64,000 nt of DNA from Alphaproteobacteria bacterium (lineage in GTDB: Bacteria > Pseudomonadota > Alphaproteobacteria > Micavibrionales > Micavibrionaceae): contig JAGRIU010000045.1 in the NCBI GenBank assembly GCA_020443075.1, positions 1 to 64,000 on the forward strand, given 5' to 3'. Positions within the stretch are counted from its first letter, which is position 1. Each line of letters opens with the position of its first letter. Shown piece after piece: positions 1 to 9,366 of the stretch. Under the pieces are notes generated by a model. The model was not told where the DNA came from. It saw only the letters and a list, made by a program, of their open reading frames with translations, and searched no databases. A program made the position numbers and the translations under genes.

Positions 1-354
<354 letters not shown>

Positions 355-553
355 ATTTATATTACGTAACGGTGTTTACAAAAGGCCGTTATTCACGCGC
401 AGCGGTAAATCCGCTGGCGAAGCAAAGCATCGCTTTGTTCGCAAAATATTGTTTTAATGACATTGGTTTTCTTTTCAAAAGCCGCGACGGCGGCTCGCGA
501 ATTGTTTCGCGAAGCCTGCGTGGCGTTTGAACGCATAGAGTTAACTTTGACGA
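355..553 (+). other. 23S-5S spacer with two hairpins
   Basis: This spacer of about 200 bases holds no tRNA and no convincing gene. It contains two strong hairpins. One is at 417-442: GCGAAGCAAAGC pairs with GCTTTGTTCGC across a 3-base loop, with one bulge. The other is at 496-511: CGCGAA-TTGT-TTCGCG. Such stems in the spacer are plausible RNase processing sites of the rRNA precursor. That role is inferred. Confidence 0.5.
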
Positions 554-667
554 TCTGGTGGTTATAGCGAGAGTGAAACACCCCATCCCATCCCGAACTG
601 GGCCGTGAAACCTCTTAGCGACGATGGTACTTCGTCTTAAGGCGCGGGAGAGTAGTTCGCTGCCAGA
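554..667 (+). rRNA. rrf: 5S ribosomal RNA
   Basis: Complete 5S rRNA of about 114 nt. The ends TCTGGTGG and CTGCCAGA form helix I. The conserved internal segments CCCATCCCGAACTGG and GGGAGAGTAG are present. It lies about 200 bases after the 23S end. No clear rho-independent terminator follows. Confidence 0.95.
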
Positions 668-767
668 TCTTCCAAGTTAACACGCATTATCTTTTCAAAA
701 AACCTGTTTACGCCCCCCTTCCATTATGCTGCTTGAAATTAGACGTACGATCTGAAAACATATCGGT

Positions 768-1214
768 ATGTCGAACGAACAAGAAATTAAAGACCTCTTT
801 GAGCAATGGAAAAACAACCTACAGCGCAAAAATTTCGAAGCGCTGATCAAGAACTATGCGCCGGATTTCATCGGCTTTGATGTAAAAGAAAATATAGAAG
901 GCCCCTTGGCTTACAAAGCGCTATGGGAAAAATGCGCCCCCTATTTTGACACTCCCGAACCACAATATAAGAACATAAAACTTGAAATCACAGATAATAT
1001 GGCCGCGATGTACGGTTTAACGCGTATGACAGGTATGAATTTACCGGAAGAAATGAAAAATTCGCCTATGGCAAAAAGCTGGTTACGCCTAACAGTCGTG
1101 TACAAAAAAATTGATGGCCTCTGGAAAGTCCTGCATGAGCATGTTTCTTATCCTGTAGATTGTGAGAATGAAAAACCAGCCTACATCCTGGATGAAAAGG
1201 ATGTAGAAGCCTAG
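768..1214 (+). CDS. SnoaL/NTF2-like (ketosteroid isomerase-fold) protein
   Basis: A 148-aa protein whose length and pattern fit the NTF2-like/SnoaL-like superfamily: an N-terminal helical part (EIKDLFEQWKNNLQRKNFEA), then YAPDFIGFDV, and a C-terminal strand pair ending WKVLHEHVSYPV. Proteins of this type are small cytoplasmic dimers with varied ligand or enzymatic roles, so the substrate cannot be told. There is no signal peptide. It stands alone after the rrn operon and is convergent with the next gene. The ATG has only a weak ribosome binding site. Confidence 0.75.
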   Translation: MSNEQEIKDLFEQWKNNLQRKNFEALIKNYAPDFIGFDVKENIEGPLAYKALWEKCAPYFDTPEPQYKNIKLEITDNMAAMYGLTRMTGMNLPEEMKNSPMAKSWLRLTVVYKKIDGLWKVLHEHVSYPVDCENEKPAYILDEKDVEA

Positions 1215-1243
1215 CTTTGGGCCAATCCCCCCTTTTATTACCC

Positions 1244-1597
1244 CTACCCACACGTCAAATCCCGAAAATCCGGTTTCAAAGCCAAATCCGGCATGTCGTG
1301 CATCACCAGATAACTCTCAGCCACAGCTTTGCGTATGGCCAACGCCCGATCGTCGGGCAAACTGCCATCCGGCCGAAAAATCCCGCAGGCTCTGAACTTC
1401 ACGAGCGCCCCTTGCGAAACCCGGCTCCCCGAAACATGCGCCGCCATCATCACTTCATAAGCAAAACGATCGCACCCTTTTTTCGTCAGCCTGAAAAAAC
1501 AGCGCATCGCGCGCGCCGTCTCATCATCCAGATCTACCGAAAACTTTTGCCAGCGCGCATCTTCCGTAGCGCTCAACTCTTCCACATGAACAGACAT
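1244..1597 (-). CDS. Hypothetical protein, 117 aa
   Basis: I do not recognise the family. The start is set at the ATG at 1597 because GAGGGAAGAG lies 1-3 bases upstream of it. An in-frame longer form would begin at 1636. The protein is soluble, without signal peptide or membrane segment, and rich in charged residues (DLDDETARAMRCFFRLTKKG). It follows parB on the same strand 98 bases downstream, so it may be read through from the parAB operon. No function is proposed. Confidence 0.6.
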   Translation of the reverse strand: MSVHVEELSATEDARWQKFSVDLDDETARAMRCFFRLTKKGCDRFAYEVMMAAHVSGSRVSQGALVKFRACGIFRPDGSLPDDRALAIRKAVAESYLVMHDMPDLALKPDFRDLTCG

Positions 1598-1695
1598 ATC
1601 TCTTCCCTCGTAGCTATGAACACTCAAGCATACCAAAAGACAAGAGATTTATGCAAAAATTACGCCCGCCATACACCAGAAGAAGAACGGAATTT

Positions 1696-2628
1696 TTACG
1701 AAGACAAACGCTCAGAAGCCACCTGCCGGGTAATCCGCGACAAAATATCTTCAAGCTGGTCCAGAGATTTGAAAGACACGGTAAATTTTCCGCTTTTACC
1801 GTTCTTGCTGTCAATGCTGACCTTCATCCCCAGAGCATCCGACACATCACGCTCAAGCGCAATCGTATCAACATCTTTCGATCTTTTCTTCGCAGCTTTC
1901 TTGGCACCACTGGCCTTCCCGCCGGCCTCCGCCACAAGTTTTTCCGTCTCGCGCACCGTCAAATCCCGGCGGATCACTTCAGCCGCCAATTCTTCGGCAT
2001 TTTCCGCCGTAATCAAGGCCCTCGCATGTCCGATAGACAGCTTCCCGTCACTCAAATGACACTGCACCATCATCGGCAAGTTCAAAAGCCGCGTCATATT
2101 CGCAATATGCGAACGGCTTTTACCCAAAGAATCCGCCAGCTTTTCTTGTGTATAGCGATATTCATCCAAAAGTTTCTGATATCCGGCCGCTTCATCAATC
2201 GGATCAAGATCTTCGCGCTGCAAATTTTCGATCAACGCAATCTCGAAAGCCTGCTCATCGGGTATTTCCAGCACAATCACCGGCACTTCATGAAGCTGAG
2301 CCTTCTGCGCGGCACGCCACCGGCGCTCTCCGGCAATAATCTCGTACAAACCCGAACCATCTGACTTTGGGCGCACTAAAAGGGGCTGCAGCACGCCATG
2401 CTTACGAATAGAATCGGCAAGCTCATCCAGACCGGAATCCTTAAAAATCCGCCGTGGCTGGCCCATACCGGCATCAAGCTGATCGACCCCTAGAACCTGC
2501 CGCGACGCCCCGCTTGCGCCGACCTCATCCAGAACTTCTTGCGAAAAGTCCGCTTCTTCATCCCCGAACAACGCATCCAGACCACGCCCTAACCCTCTGG
2601 ATTTAGGATTCAAACCAGCATCACTCAT
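1696..2628 (-). CDS. parB: Chromosome partitioning protein ParB
   Basis: ParB/Spo0J family, 310 aa. The N-terminal [12 protein letters not shown] motif is the typical chromosomal ParB leader. The ParB/Srx CTP-binding domain follows, with the GERRWRA box at residues 100-106, then a helix-turn-helix around 155-185 ([19 protein letters not shown]) that binds parS, and a basic linker to a C-terminal dimerisation domain. ParB loads on parS near the origin, spreads as a CTP clamp and is moved by ParA. It sits directly downstream of parA, with a parS-like site in the 79-bp gap. Further parS-like sites in this window support a functional system. Confidence 0.97.
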   Translation of the reverse strand: MSDAGLNPKSRGLGRGLDALFGDEEADFSQEVLDEVGASGASRQVLGVDQLDAGMGQPRRIFKDSGLDELADSIRKHGVLQPLLVRPKSDGSGLYEIIAGERRWRAAQKAQLHEVPVIVLEIPDEQAFEIALIENLQREDLDPIDEAAGYQKLLDEYRYTQEKLADSLGKSRSHIANMTRLLNLPMMVQCHLSDGKLSIGHARALITAENAEELAAEVIRRDLTVRETEKLVAEAGGKASGAKKAAKKRSKDVDTIALERDVSDALGMKVSIDSKNGKSGKFTVSFKSLDQLEDILSRITRQVASERLSS

Positions 2629-2665
2629 CTATCCACAGACCTTTCCTCAAAACTATCCACAAAAT

Positions 2666-2681
2666 TGTTTCACGTGAATCA
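2666..2681 (+). promoter_or_regulatory. parS: parS-like ParB binding site (parA-parB gap)
   Basis: TGTTTCACGTGAATCA matches the bacterial parS consensus TGTTTCACGTGAAACA at 15 of 16 positions. It lies between the end of parA and the start of parB, so ParB bound here could also affect parB expression (inference). Confidence 0.85.
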
Positions 2682-2707
2682 TCACTTAAAATTTAAGCCG
2701 CCCCACG

Positions 2708-3568
2708 CTAATCAGCCGCTCTCAATGCGCGCTCCCGGCGAATCACTTCACGCGCCAACCCGATATAAGCCTGCGCCCCGGCGCATTTCATATCGTAAAC
2801 AATCGCCGGCAGCCCGTAAGACGGCGCTTCGGACAAACGCACATTGCGCGGAATCACAGTTTTATACACCTTATCTCCGAAATGCTCCCGCACATCGCGC
2901 TCAACCATCGCCGTCAGGTTATTGCGCTGGTCATACATCGTCAAAACCACGCCCTGAATATCCAGCGCCGGATTATAGCTCTTACGCACCCGCTCAATCG
3001 TCTTGATCAGATGACTTAAACCTTCAAGCGCGTAAAACTCGCACTGCAAAGGCACAACCAGCGAATCCACAGCCACCAGAGCATTCAAGGTCAATAAATT
3101 CAGCGACGGCGGACAATCCAAAATCACATAATCATAGGGCAGGGGGGTGCGCAAAGCCTCACGCAAACGGTATTCTCGCCGCTCCGCATTAACCAGCTCG
3201 ATTTCCGCACCCGACAAATGAACGGAAGAGGGAACCACAAACAACCCGGGAACCTTCGTCGGCACAGCTGCCTCTTGAGCCTGCGCATCCCCGAACAGCA
3301 CATCATAAGCACTCACGCGAATCATGGAACGCCGCACGCCCAGCCCTGTCGTCGCATTACCCTGCGGGTCCAGATCCACAAGCAGCACGCGCTTCCCCAC
3401 AGCGGCCAAAGCCGTGGCCAGATTAATCGCCGTTGTCGTCTTCCCGACGCCGCCTTTTTGATTAGCCACCGCCAGCAAACGCGGAGAAGAAAACGCAGCC
3501 CCAGCCTGACCGTCATCAAAAGAACGGGACGGAACAAACTTCTGGGAAGCAGCCTTTACAGAAACCAT
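2708..3568 (-). CDS. parA: Chromosome partitioning ATPase ParA
   Basis: ParA/Soj family Walker ATPase, about 286 aa from the ATG at 3568. The deviant Walker A motif KGGVGKTT is at residues 38-45, followed by LVDLDPQGNATTGLG, the Walker B-like VILDCPPSLNLLT, and the LSEAPSYGLP motif near the C-terminus. ATP-bound dimers bind DNA non-specifically and pull ParB-parS complexes apart. The N-terminal 25-30 residues before the ATPase core look unstructured. A longer frame to 3634 exists, but AAAAGG just before 3568 favours the shorter form. It lies downstream of rsmG with a 95-bp gap. Confidence 0.96.
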   Translation of the reverse strand: MVSVKAASQKFVPSRSFDDGQAGAAFSSPRLLAVANQKGGVGKTTTAINLATALAAVGKRVLLVDLDPQGNATTGLGVRRSMIRVSAYDVLFGDAQAQEAAVPTKVPGLFVVPSSVHLSGAEIELVNAERREYRLREALRTPLPYDYVILDCPPSLNLLTLNALVAVDSLVVPLQCEFYALEGLSHLIKTIERVRKSYNPALDIQGVVLTMYDQRNNLTAMVERDVREHFGDKVYKTVIPRNVRLSEAPSYGLPAIVYDMKCAGAQAYIGLAREVIRRERALRAAD

Positions 3569-3663
3569 AAAAAAGCCTTTTAAAACAATCGATTCGTGAA
3601 ACTGGAAACAGTGTAGATGGATTCGCAGACCCAAAACAAGAAAAACAAAAAACCTAATCCGCC

Positions 3664-4290
3664 TTATACACGGCTTTTCTGCTCTATACTTTGAATCCGT
3701 AAAATGCAGGCATCGCGAGCCGTTTTGCTGGGCTCCTTAGAATGGGAAAAATCGAAAAACGCAGCCGCTTCGCCCAACTCCTGATCCACATTCGCGCCTT
3801 TTAAAAACAGGCACAGCAAATCCGGATTACCCTCGGCCCACGGCTCAACATACCCCAACAAAGCCCGCACATCGGCCAAAGCCCGCGCCGTAACAAAATT
3901 TGGCAAAACGCCCTCGATTCCGGCCTCTATACGCTGCGTATGCACCCTCACAAGCACATCTGTTTCACGTGAAACAGCTTTCAAAAACTGGCATTTTCGC
4001 TCATCAGATTCAATTAAATGCACCTGCAGATCCGGACGCACAATAGCCAGCACAAGCCCCGGAAAACCGGCCCCCGAACCAATATCTGCAACAACCGCAC
4101 CTTCAGGAATATAATCCGCCAACTGCACGGAATCGGCAAAATGCCGCACCCACGCCTCCGGCAAGGTTTTCGACCCGACCAGATTGATCGCCTTCTGCCA
4201 CTTCACCAACAAATCATGGTAAATCTGCAGCTTATTCAATGATTCACGTGAAACATTAGGAAACAGTTTTTCAAACTCAGGCTCTTTCAT
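3664..4290 (-). CDS. rsmG: 16S rRNA (guanine527-N7)-methyltransferase RsmG
   Basis: RsmG (GidB), 208 aa, methylates G527 of 16S rRNA using S-adenosylmethionine. The SAM-binding loop GSGAGFPG is near residues 71-78, followed by VHLIESDERKCQFLKAVSRE and FVTARALADV, all typical of the family. The ATG at 4290 overlaps the TGA of the upstream GNAT gene (TGATG), giving translational coupling. An in-frame GTG one codon earlier is less likely. Two parS-like 16-mers lie inside this gene, one a perfect match. Confidence 0.96.
   Translation of the reverse strand: MKEPEFEKLFPNVSRESLNKLQIYHDLLVKWQKAINLVGSKTLPEAWVRHFADSVQLADYIPEGAVVADIGSGAGFPGLVLAIVRPDLQVHLIESDERKCQFLKAVSRETDVLVRVHTQRIEAGIEGVLPNFVTARALADVRALLGYVEPWAEGNPDLLCLFLKGANVDQELGEAAAFFDFSHSKEPSKTARDACILRIQSIEQKSRV
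3961..3976 (+). promoter_or_regulatory. parS: parS site, perfect palindrome, inside rsmG
   Basis: TGTTTCACGTGAAACA, identical over all 16 bases to the parS consensus shared by most bacteria. It lies within the rsmG coding region, about 0.4 kb upstream of parA. It is the best match in the window and the most likely primary ParB nucleation site here. Confidence 0.95.
4240..4255 (+). promoter_or_regulatory. parS: parS-like site at the start of rsmG
   Basis: TGATTCACGTGAAACA matches the parS consensus at 15 of 16 positions. It lies within the first codons of rsmG, 264 bp from the perfect site. Confidence 0.85.
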
Positions 4291-4775
4291 CACAATGCCT
4301 TCAAATTTTTCTTCATATCAAAACAATCCGCCAAAACGCCATGCATTTCATATTTATATTTTCGAATTTGAACATAGCCGTGATGTAAATAAAAAGCCTC
4401 AGCAGCCAAAGAACCTTGCAAGAAAATCTCTTGCGCACCTTTCTCAAGCACGTAATTTTCAATAGTATTCAAAAGCGCCGTGCCGATGCCTTGCCTTGCG
4501 GCATTCCCGCGAACATAAAGCATCTTCAAAACATGCCGTCCGCCTTCATATTTATAAGAAGAAAAGCCTAAAATAGAACCGCACATTTCAGCGACAAAAT
4601 AAACCTCCCCGCTTTCAATCGCTTCCCGGTATCGCACAACAGACCGATCATCAGCCCAAACAGCAATCGCTTCGGGCGGATAATAAGCCGATGCAATTCG
4701 GCGGATGGAATCCATATGCGCGGTGCGAATACCTTCAAGATCGTCAAGAATGGCGGGCCTTACAATAAAATCCAT
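4290..4775 (-). CDS. GNAT family N-acetyltransferase
   Basis: A 161-aa GCN5-related acetyltransferase. Motif A with the acetyl-CoA pyrophosphate loop RQGIGT is at residues 94-99, preceded by the strand MLYVRGNA. The C-terminal FYLHHGYVQIRKYKYEM matches motif B. The substrate is unknown. The gene is inserted between mnmG and rsmG, which are adjacent in many bacteria, and its stop overlaps the rsmG start. GGAG is placed 3-4 bases before the ATG. Confidence 0.88.
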   Translation of the reverse strand: MDFIVRPAILDDLEGIRTAHMDSIRRIASAYYPPEAIAVWADDRSVVRYREAIESGEVYFVAEMCGSILGFSSYKYEGGRHVLKMLYVRGNAARQGIGTALLNTIENYVLEKGAQEIFLQGSLAAEAFYLHHGYVQIRKYKYEMHGVLADCFDMKKNLKAL

Positions 4776-4811
4776 AAACTCCGCGCCCTCTGTGTCTCTG
4801 TGGTTTAAAAA

Positions 4812-6737
4812 TCAAGCCGCGCTTTTTTTCGCAGATTTCCCGCCGCCGCGCTTTACATGCCGCAAGAGCGCCACCACAGCCGCCGGCGTCACTCCCGGAA
4901 GCCGCGCTGCAGCACCAAGCGTTCGGGGACGCGCCGCCTCCAGCTTCGCCCGCACCTCATTCGACAAACTCCCGACCTGCGCATAATCCAGCCCTTCCGG
5001 CAACGCCAAAGCCTCATCCTTCCGGTACGCCTCGATATCAGCCTCATGCCTCTCCATATACCCGGCATACAGTGCATCACATTCAATTTGCTCACGCACA
5101 TCCACCGCAACTTTGCCAAGCTGCGGCCACACGGCCTGCAAAGCCTCCCAATCAATATCCGGATACGCGAGCAAATCCAGAACACTGCGCCGCACACCGT
5201 CTTTATTAACACCAATCCCATAAGCCTCTAGCTCATTCGGCGTCGCCTTTAAATCCCGCGCCATCGCCCGTCCAGCCACCAAACGCGCAGCTTTTTCTTC
5301 CCAGATCCGACGACGCACATCACTAATACAGCCAATCTCGATCCCCAAATCCGTCAAACGCTGATCCGCATTATCGGCACGCAACCGCAGACGATACTCC
5401 GCCCGCGAGGTAAACATCCGATACGGCTCCGGCGCACCGCGCGTAATCAGATCATCAATCAAAACTCCGATATAAGCCTGCGCCCGATCCAACACAAACA
5501 CAGGCGATGATTCACGTGAAACATTCCCCGCCTCATCCCCTGAAACACCTAAAGAAACCGCCTGCAAAGCCGCATTCACGCCTGCCATCAGCCCTTGCGC
5601 ACCCGCCTCCTCATACCCCGTCGTCCCGTTAATCTGCCCGGCCAAAAACAATCCGGGAAGACGCTTACTCTCCAGCGTATTTTTCAAATCCCGCGGATCG
5701 CAATAATCATATTCAATCGCATAACCCCATTCGAGAATCTTCACATTTTCCAATCCGGGAATAGTGCGGATATAGGCGTCCTGCACATCAATCGGCAAGG
5801 ATGTCGAAATCCCGTTCGGATAGACCGTATAATCATCCAGCCCTTCCGGTTCTAAAAAGACCTGATGCCGCTCTTTATCGGCAAAGCGGTTGATCTTATC
5901 CTCGATCGACGGACAATAACGCGGCCCCACCCCTTTAATATTGCCCGAATACATCGCACTGCGGCGCAGATTATCGGCAATAATTTTATGCGTTTTTTCA
6001 TTCGTATAGGTAATGTGGCACGCAATCTGCGGCACCGTGATTTCGCTATTCATATAGGAAAACGGAGTAGGGGCATCATCGCCGGGCTGCGCCTCACACG
6101 CGCTCCAATCTATCGTCCGCCCATCCAGCCGGGCAGGAGTCCCGGTCTTCAGCCGACCCAAAGGAAAACCGAGCCGCTCCAAAGTCTCACCCAACCCAAC
6201 CGCAGGCGCTTCACCCACGCGGCCAGCCGGTGTTTGTTCTTCACCGCGGTGGATGACGCCGCGCAAAAAAGTCCCTGTCGTAATCACCACCGCCCGACAA
6301 GCCAGCGTCCGTCCGTCCATCGTCTGAACGCCGCAAACCGCTCCCGCATCATCAAGCACCAGATCCTCGGCCGCCCCCTCAACCAGATTCAAATTCGGAT
6401 AATCACTCAAAATCGCCTGCATCGCCTCACGGTACAGCTTGCGATCAGCCTGTGCCCGCGGGCCGCGTACTGCCGGACCTTTAGAGGCATTGAGCATACG
6501 AAACTGAATCCCGGCCTGATCAATCACCCGCCCCATCAGCCCGTCCAGCGCATCAATCTCGCGCACCAGATGCCCTTTGCCAAGACCGCCGATCGCCGGA
6601 TTACACGACATCACACCAATCGTCGAAAGCTTATGCGTCAAGAGCACCGTTTTAGCGCCCACACGCGCACTCGCCGCCGCCGCTTCGCATCCGGCATGCC
6701 CACCGCCAATAACAATGACATCGTAATCAAAATCCAT
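4812..6737 (-). CDS. mnmG: tRNA uridine-5-carboxymethylaminomethyl modification enzyme MnmG
   Basis: MnmG (GidA), about 641 aa from the ATG at 6737. It is the FAD-dependent partner of MnmE in making cmnm5U at the wobble position of certain tRNAs. The FAD-binding GGGHAG motif is at residues 11-16, followed by the family signatures [20 protein letters not shown] and [20 protein letters not shown]. The C-terminal helical domain is intact and ends in a short lysine-rich tail. An upstream in-frame extension to 6776 lacks the conserved N-terminus. A parS-like site lies inside the gene at 5508. Confidence 0.97.
   Translation of the reverse strand: MDFDYDVIVIGGGHAGCEAAAASARVGAKTVLLTHKLSTIGVMSCNPAIGGLGKGHLVREIDALDGLMGRVIDQAGIQFRMLNASKGPAVRGPRAQADRKLYREAMQAILSDYPNLNLVEGAAEDLVLDDAGAVCGVQTMDGRTLACRAVVITTGTFLRGVIHRGEEQTPAGRVGEAPAVGLGETLERLGFPLGRLKTGTPARLDGRTIDWSACEAQPGDDAPTPFSYMNSEITVPQIACHITYTNEKTHKIIADNLRRSAMYSGNIKGVGPRYCPSIEDKINRFADKERHQVFLEPEGLDDYTVYPNGISTSLPIDVQDAYIRTIPGLENVKILEWGYAIEYDYCDPRDLKNTLESKRLPGLFLAGQINGTTGYEEAGAQGLMAGVNAALQAVSLGVSGDEAGNVSRESSPVFVLDRAQAYIGVLIDDLITRGAPEPYRMFTSRAEYRLRLRADNADQRLTDLGIEIGCISDVRRRIWEEKAARLVAGRAMARDLKATPNELEAYGIGVNKDGVRRSVLDLLAYPDIDWEALQAVWPQLGKVAVDVREQIECDALYAGYMERHEADIEAYRKDEALALPEGLDYAQVGSLSNEVRAKLEAARPRTLGAAARLPGVTPAAVVALLRHVKRGGGKSAKKSAA
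5508..5523 (+). promoter_or_regulatory. parS: parS-like site inside mnmG
   Basis: TGATTCACGTGAAACA, 15 of 16 matches to the parS consensus and identical to the site at 4240. It lies within the coding region of mnmG. Confidence 0.85.
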
Positions 6738-6803
6738 GGCGCGGCTTATACACTTTTTTATTGCAATTTTCCACAAGATTTATTAGAAATCACCCTCTCA
6801 AAA

Positions 6804-7307
6804 ATGCCAGAATCAGAAACTATGTCTAAAAAAATAAGCGCCGACAAAATCATAAACGACAAACGTTTTTCTAAATCGCTCGAACGGACGCTCCGAGGAT
6901 ATTCGGACCGCTTTGGCGAAGCGGGCGGTGAACAATATAAAAAATTTATGCATGAACGCTACATAACAGAAAAAAGAGCGGGCCACCCTTATACATACTT
7001 TCTCAGCCGTTATTTTTGTGACCGCGCGCTAAGAATCTGCGCGGGCCAACGTTTAAGGCCCAAAGAAAATTTTGAAAAAATGGCCCGCGTCTTTCGAAGA
7101 GCCTCCAGAGCAAGCCGCATGGGCGAAATCCAAATCCCGCAACGCGCAGACATCGAAGCACTCGCCGATAAACACATTCAGGCTTTATTTGAAGAAATGA
7201 ACAAACGACAGCCCGTTACGCACTCTTCCGGAAGCAAACTCACTTCCCGATGCAGAAGTCGCGGAAGATCACATCCAGCAAATCCTCAACATCGACCTTG
7301 CCGGTAA
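6804..7307 (+). CDS. Hypothetical basic protein with tail antisense to mnmE
   Basis: A 167-aa reading frame (161 aa from the second ATG at 6822) between mnmG and mnmE, transcribed opposite to both. It is soluble, helical and basic (KSLERTLRGYSDRFGEAG, then KENFEKMARVFRRASRASRM). I do not recognise the family. The last ~22 residues are read antisense to the 3' end of mnmE, overlapping it by 68 bp. They are Arg/Ser/Pro-rich and look non-native, as if an earlier stop had been lost. The region from 6820 to 7240 has no other candidate gene. Confidence 0.55.
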   Translation: MPESETMSKKISADKIINDKRFSKSLERTLRGYSDRFGEAGGEQYKKFMHERYITEKRAGHPYTYFLSRYFCDRALRICAGQRLRPKENFEKMARVFRRASRASRMGEIQIPQRADIEALADKHIQALFEEMNKRQPVTHSSGSKLTSRCRSRGRSHPANPQHRPCR

Positions 7308-8568
7308 TCCGCCCCAGCGCCCGCACGGATAAACGTAAATCCTCGGCCATCATTTCCGGCAAGCGCGCATCCAAAGCCCGCTCCAGCGCCTCTATCGTAT
7401 CCTCCAGATAACGCCGGTGCCGCGGCCGCGTAGGGCAGGGGGCGCTTCGGTCGATCACCAGCGCCTTTATCTTATCCACCAGAGCCCCCAAAAACGCCTC
7501 CAGCCCTACTCCGGTCCGCACCGATACAGGCAAAGCGCTATCAATCTGATTACGCGCCCCGCCAAAATCCATCTTGTTCGTCACCAGCAAACTACGTTCA
7601 TCAATCAAAGCCAACGTATGCGGATCGGGAATCGCTGTTGTCCCGTCAAACAACAAAACCACAATATCCGCTGATTCCGCGCGCGCTATCGCCCGGCGTA
7701 TGCCTTCGCTCTCCAGCCCCTCCTGCCCGCTGTGCCCGATCTGATCGGGACGCAAGCCCGCTGTGTCCGCTAAAACCACAGGATATCCACCCAGATCCAG
7801 ATGCACCTCGATCACATCGCGCGTCGTCCCGGCAATATCGGAGGTAATCGCAACATCGCGCTGCGCCAGCGCATTGACCAGCGAAGATTTCCCCGCATTC
7901 GGCGCACCGACAATCACCACCTGCACACCGCCGCGCAGCCGCTCCCCACGCCGATTATCATTCAAATGATTGAGAATCTCATGCCGGATCGCCTCCACAT
8001 CCGTATAGGCCTGCGGCGATACCCCTTCCGGCATGTCCTCGTCGGGAAATTCGATATCGGCCTCAACATGTGCCAAAAGCTTGGATAAACGCTCCGCCCA
8101 GCCCCGATAAAGATCATAAAGCGCCCCGCCCATTTGCAACAAAGCCTGATCTTTCTGCGCCTGCGTTTCCGCCGCCACCAGATCCGCCACGGCTTCCGCT
8201 TCGGTCAAATCCATACGCCCGTTTTCAAACGCGCGCCGCGTAAACTCCCCCGGCTCGGCCAACCGGTGACCGGGTTGACCGGACAAAAACTCGATCATCC
8301 CCTCGATCACCGCCCTCCCGCCATGCAGGTGATATTCCACCACGTCCTCGCCCGTATAACTGCGCGGCCCTTCAAAAAACAGCACCAGCGCCTCATCCAG
8401 TGTTTCACGTGAATCCGGACGCACCAAACGCTTGAGCTGCGCCCTGCGCGGCAAATACGCCCCCGGCGCCAACACCTGTAGACTGCTGCGGCTGCGCGGA
8501 CCCGATACCCGCATCACGGCCACACCGCCGCCCAACCCCGAAGCCAGCGCAAAAATCGTCTCACTCAT
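7240..8568 (-). CDS. mnmE: tRNA modification GTPase MnmE
   Basis: MnmE (TrmE), 442 aa, the GTPase partner of MnmG in wobble uridine modification. The N-terminal folate-binding domain includes YTGEDVVEYHLHGG at 71-84. A helical domain follows, with a G domain inserted in it: P-loop GAPNAGKSS at 221-229, GTTRD at 247-251, DTAGL at 268-272 and NKMD. The protein ends with the catalytic C-terminal CIGK box, so it is full length. Its start overlaps the stop of the upstream Nudix gene by four bases (ATGA). A parS-like site lies near the 5' end. Confidence 0.97.
   Translation of the reverse strand: MSETIFALASGLGGGVAVMRVSGPRSRSSLQVLAPGAYLPRRAQLKRLVRPDSRETLDEALVLFFEGPRSYTGEDVVEYHLHGGRAVIEGMIEFLSGQPGHRLAEPGEFTRRAFENGRMDLTEAEAVADLVAAETQAQKDQALLQMGGALYDLYRGWAERLSKLLAHVEADIEFPDEDMPEGVSPQAYTDVEAIRHEILNHLNDNRRGERLRGGVQVVIVGAPNAGKSSLVNALAQRDVAITSDIAGTTRDVIEVHLDLGGYPVVLADTAGLRPDQIGHSGQEGLESEGIRRAIARAESADIVVLLFDGTTAIPDPHTLALIDERSLLVTNKMDFGGARNQIDSALPVSVRTGVGLEAFLGALVDKIKALVIDRSAPCPTRPRHRRYLEDTIEALERALDARLPEMMAEDLRLSVRALGRITGKVDVEDLLDVIFRDFCIGK
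8401..8416 (+). promoter_or_regulatory. parS: parS-like site inside mnmE
   Basis: TGTTTCACGTGAATCC, 14 of 16 matches to the parS consensus with an intact TTTCACGTGAA core. It lies in the 5' part of the mnmE coding region. Confidence 0.75.
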
Positions 8569-9044
8569 CGCCGCAAATATCCCTTATCCTGACAACGCCT
8601 CAATCCCCACCCGAGATAATCCATCATTCCCGGATGCTTGAAAACATCCTCTACCTTATCAAACACGACCAAATCCCACTCATAACATCCTGTAACCGTC
8701 TTATGTTTATCCTGCCAAAAATGAATATGAACAACATCCCGATGATCCGTAAATGCTTCACTGACTGCGCCCAAAAACTTTACATCCTCCTCTAAAACAT
8801 CTGCGCCCAATTCCTCTTTCAATTCCCGCGCAAGCGCCTGCAAAACCGTTTCCCCTCCTTCAACACGCCCGCCAAAAGCCGATAACAGCATGCCATCACC
8901 CCCACGCTCGGGACGCTCCTGCAACAACAGCCGTCCGCGCGCGTCTAAAACGATACAATCGGCAAACTGCTGCCTGTAAACAGACAAATCCGCAGCCTTC
9001 AGGTCAATCTCCGTAATAGGATCAGCCACAGGCAAAATGCTCAC
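8565..9044 (-). CDS. Nudix hydrolase
   Basis: A 159-aa Nudix-family pyrophosphohydrolase with a complete Nudix box at about residues 59-81: GRVEGGETVLQALARELKEE, matching GX5EX7REUXEEXGU. The substrate is not predictable from sequence. The GTG at 9044 is taken as the start because it overlaps the TGA of the upstream DUF6489-like gene (GTGA). The longer in-frame version would run 30 residues into that gene. The stop overlaps the mnmE start, so the three genes form one coupled operon. Confidence 0.88.
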   Translation of the reverse strand: MSILPVADPITEIDLKAADLSVYRQQFADCIVLDARGRLLLQERPERGGDGMLLSAFGGRVEGGETVLQALARELKEELGADVLEEDVKFLGAVSEAFTDHRDVVHIHFWQDKHKTVTGCYEWDLVVFDKVEDVFKHPGMMDYLGWGLRRCQDKGYLRR

Positions 9045-9292
9045 TTCTTCTTCCCGTCCTTCGGATTCACGCCCATCTGCGCCCAGAACATTTTCTGCAT
9101 ATCGGTCATATTCTGCATCGTCATCGGCAGCCATGTTTTCATGATCGCCTCAGGCTCCATAGAGCGCGCTGCCTCTTGCATACGGGCCTGCATTTCCTTC
9201 ATCATCGCCTCTTGCAGCGGCGCTACATCGGGCAAACCAAGAAACTTTCGCGCCTCTTCGGGCGTACATTCGATATCAAAATTAACTTTCAT
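9041..9292 (-). CDS. DUF6489-like small protein
   Basis: An 83-aa protein starting MKVNFDIECTPEEARKFLGL, a signature of a small conserved alphaproteobacterial family that I associate with DUF6489. It is Met-rich and helical, with a lysine-rich C-terminus. There is no known function and no membrane segment. It is the first gene of the operon with Nudix and mnmE and is divergent from the zinc-finger gene, so the short intergenic region must hold promoters for both. Confidence 0.75.
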   Translation of the reverse strand: MKVNFDIECTPEEARKFLGLPDVAPLQEAMMKEMQARMQEAARSMEPEAIMKTWLPMTMQNMTDMQKMFWAQMGVNPKDGKKK

Positions 9293-9305
9293 GCGTTTTT
9301 TCCTC

Positions 9306-9311
9306 TATAAT
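9306..9311 (+). promoter_or_regulatory. Candidate -10 box for the zinc-finger gene
   Basis: A perfect TATAAT hexamer overlaps the most upstream ATG (9310) of the downstream frame. If it is used, transcription starts near 9318 and the real start codon must be the ATG at 9367. No strong -35 is visible at the right distance. Confidence 0.45.
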
Positions 9312-9366
9312 GGATACAAAAAAGGATAACCAATCGGCCCGCGCAAGGCAAAAGACAAATAAGCTC

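Noticed and set aside
1217-2364. Two long plus-strand open frames opposite parB
   Set aside because: They are shadows of parB, with Arg/His/Pro-rich unlikely composition and no ribosome binding site.
5865-6803. Upstream part of a long plus-strand open frame (480 codons) running antisense through mnmG
   Set aside because: It mirrors mnmG codons and shows no domain; only the part after 6804 is kept as a possible gene.
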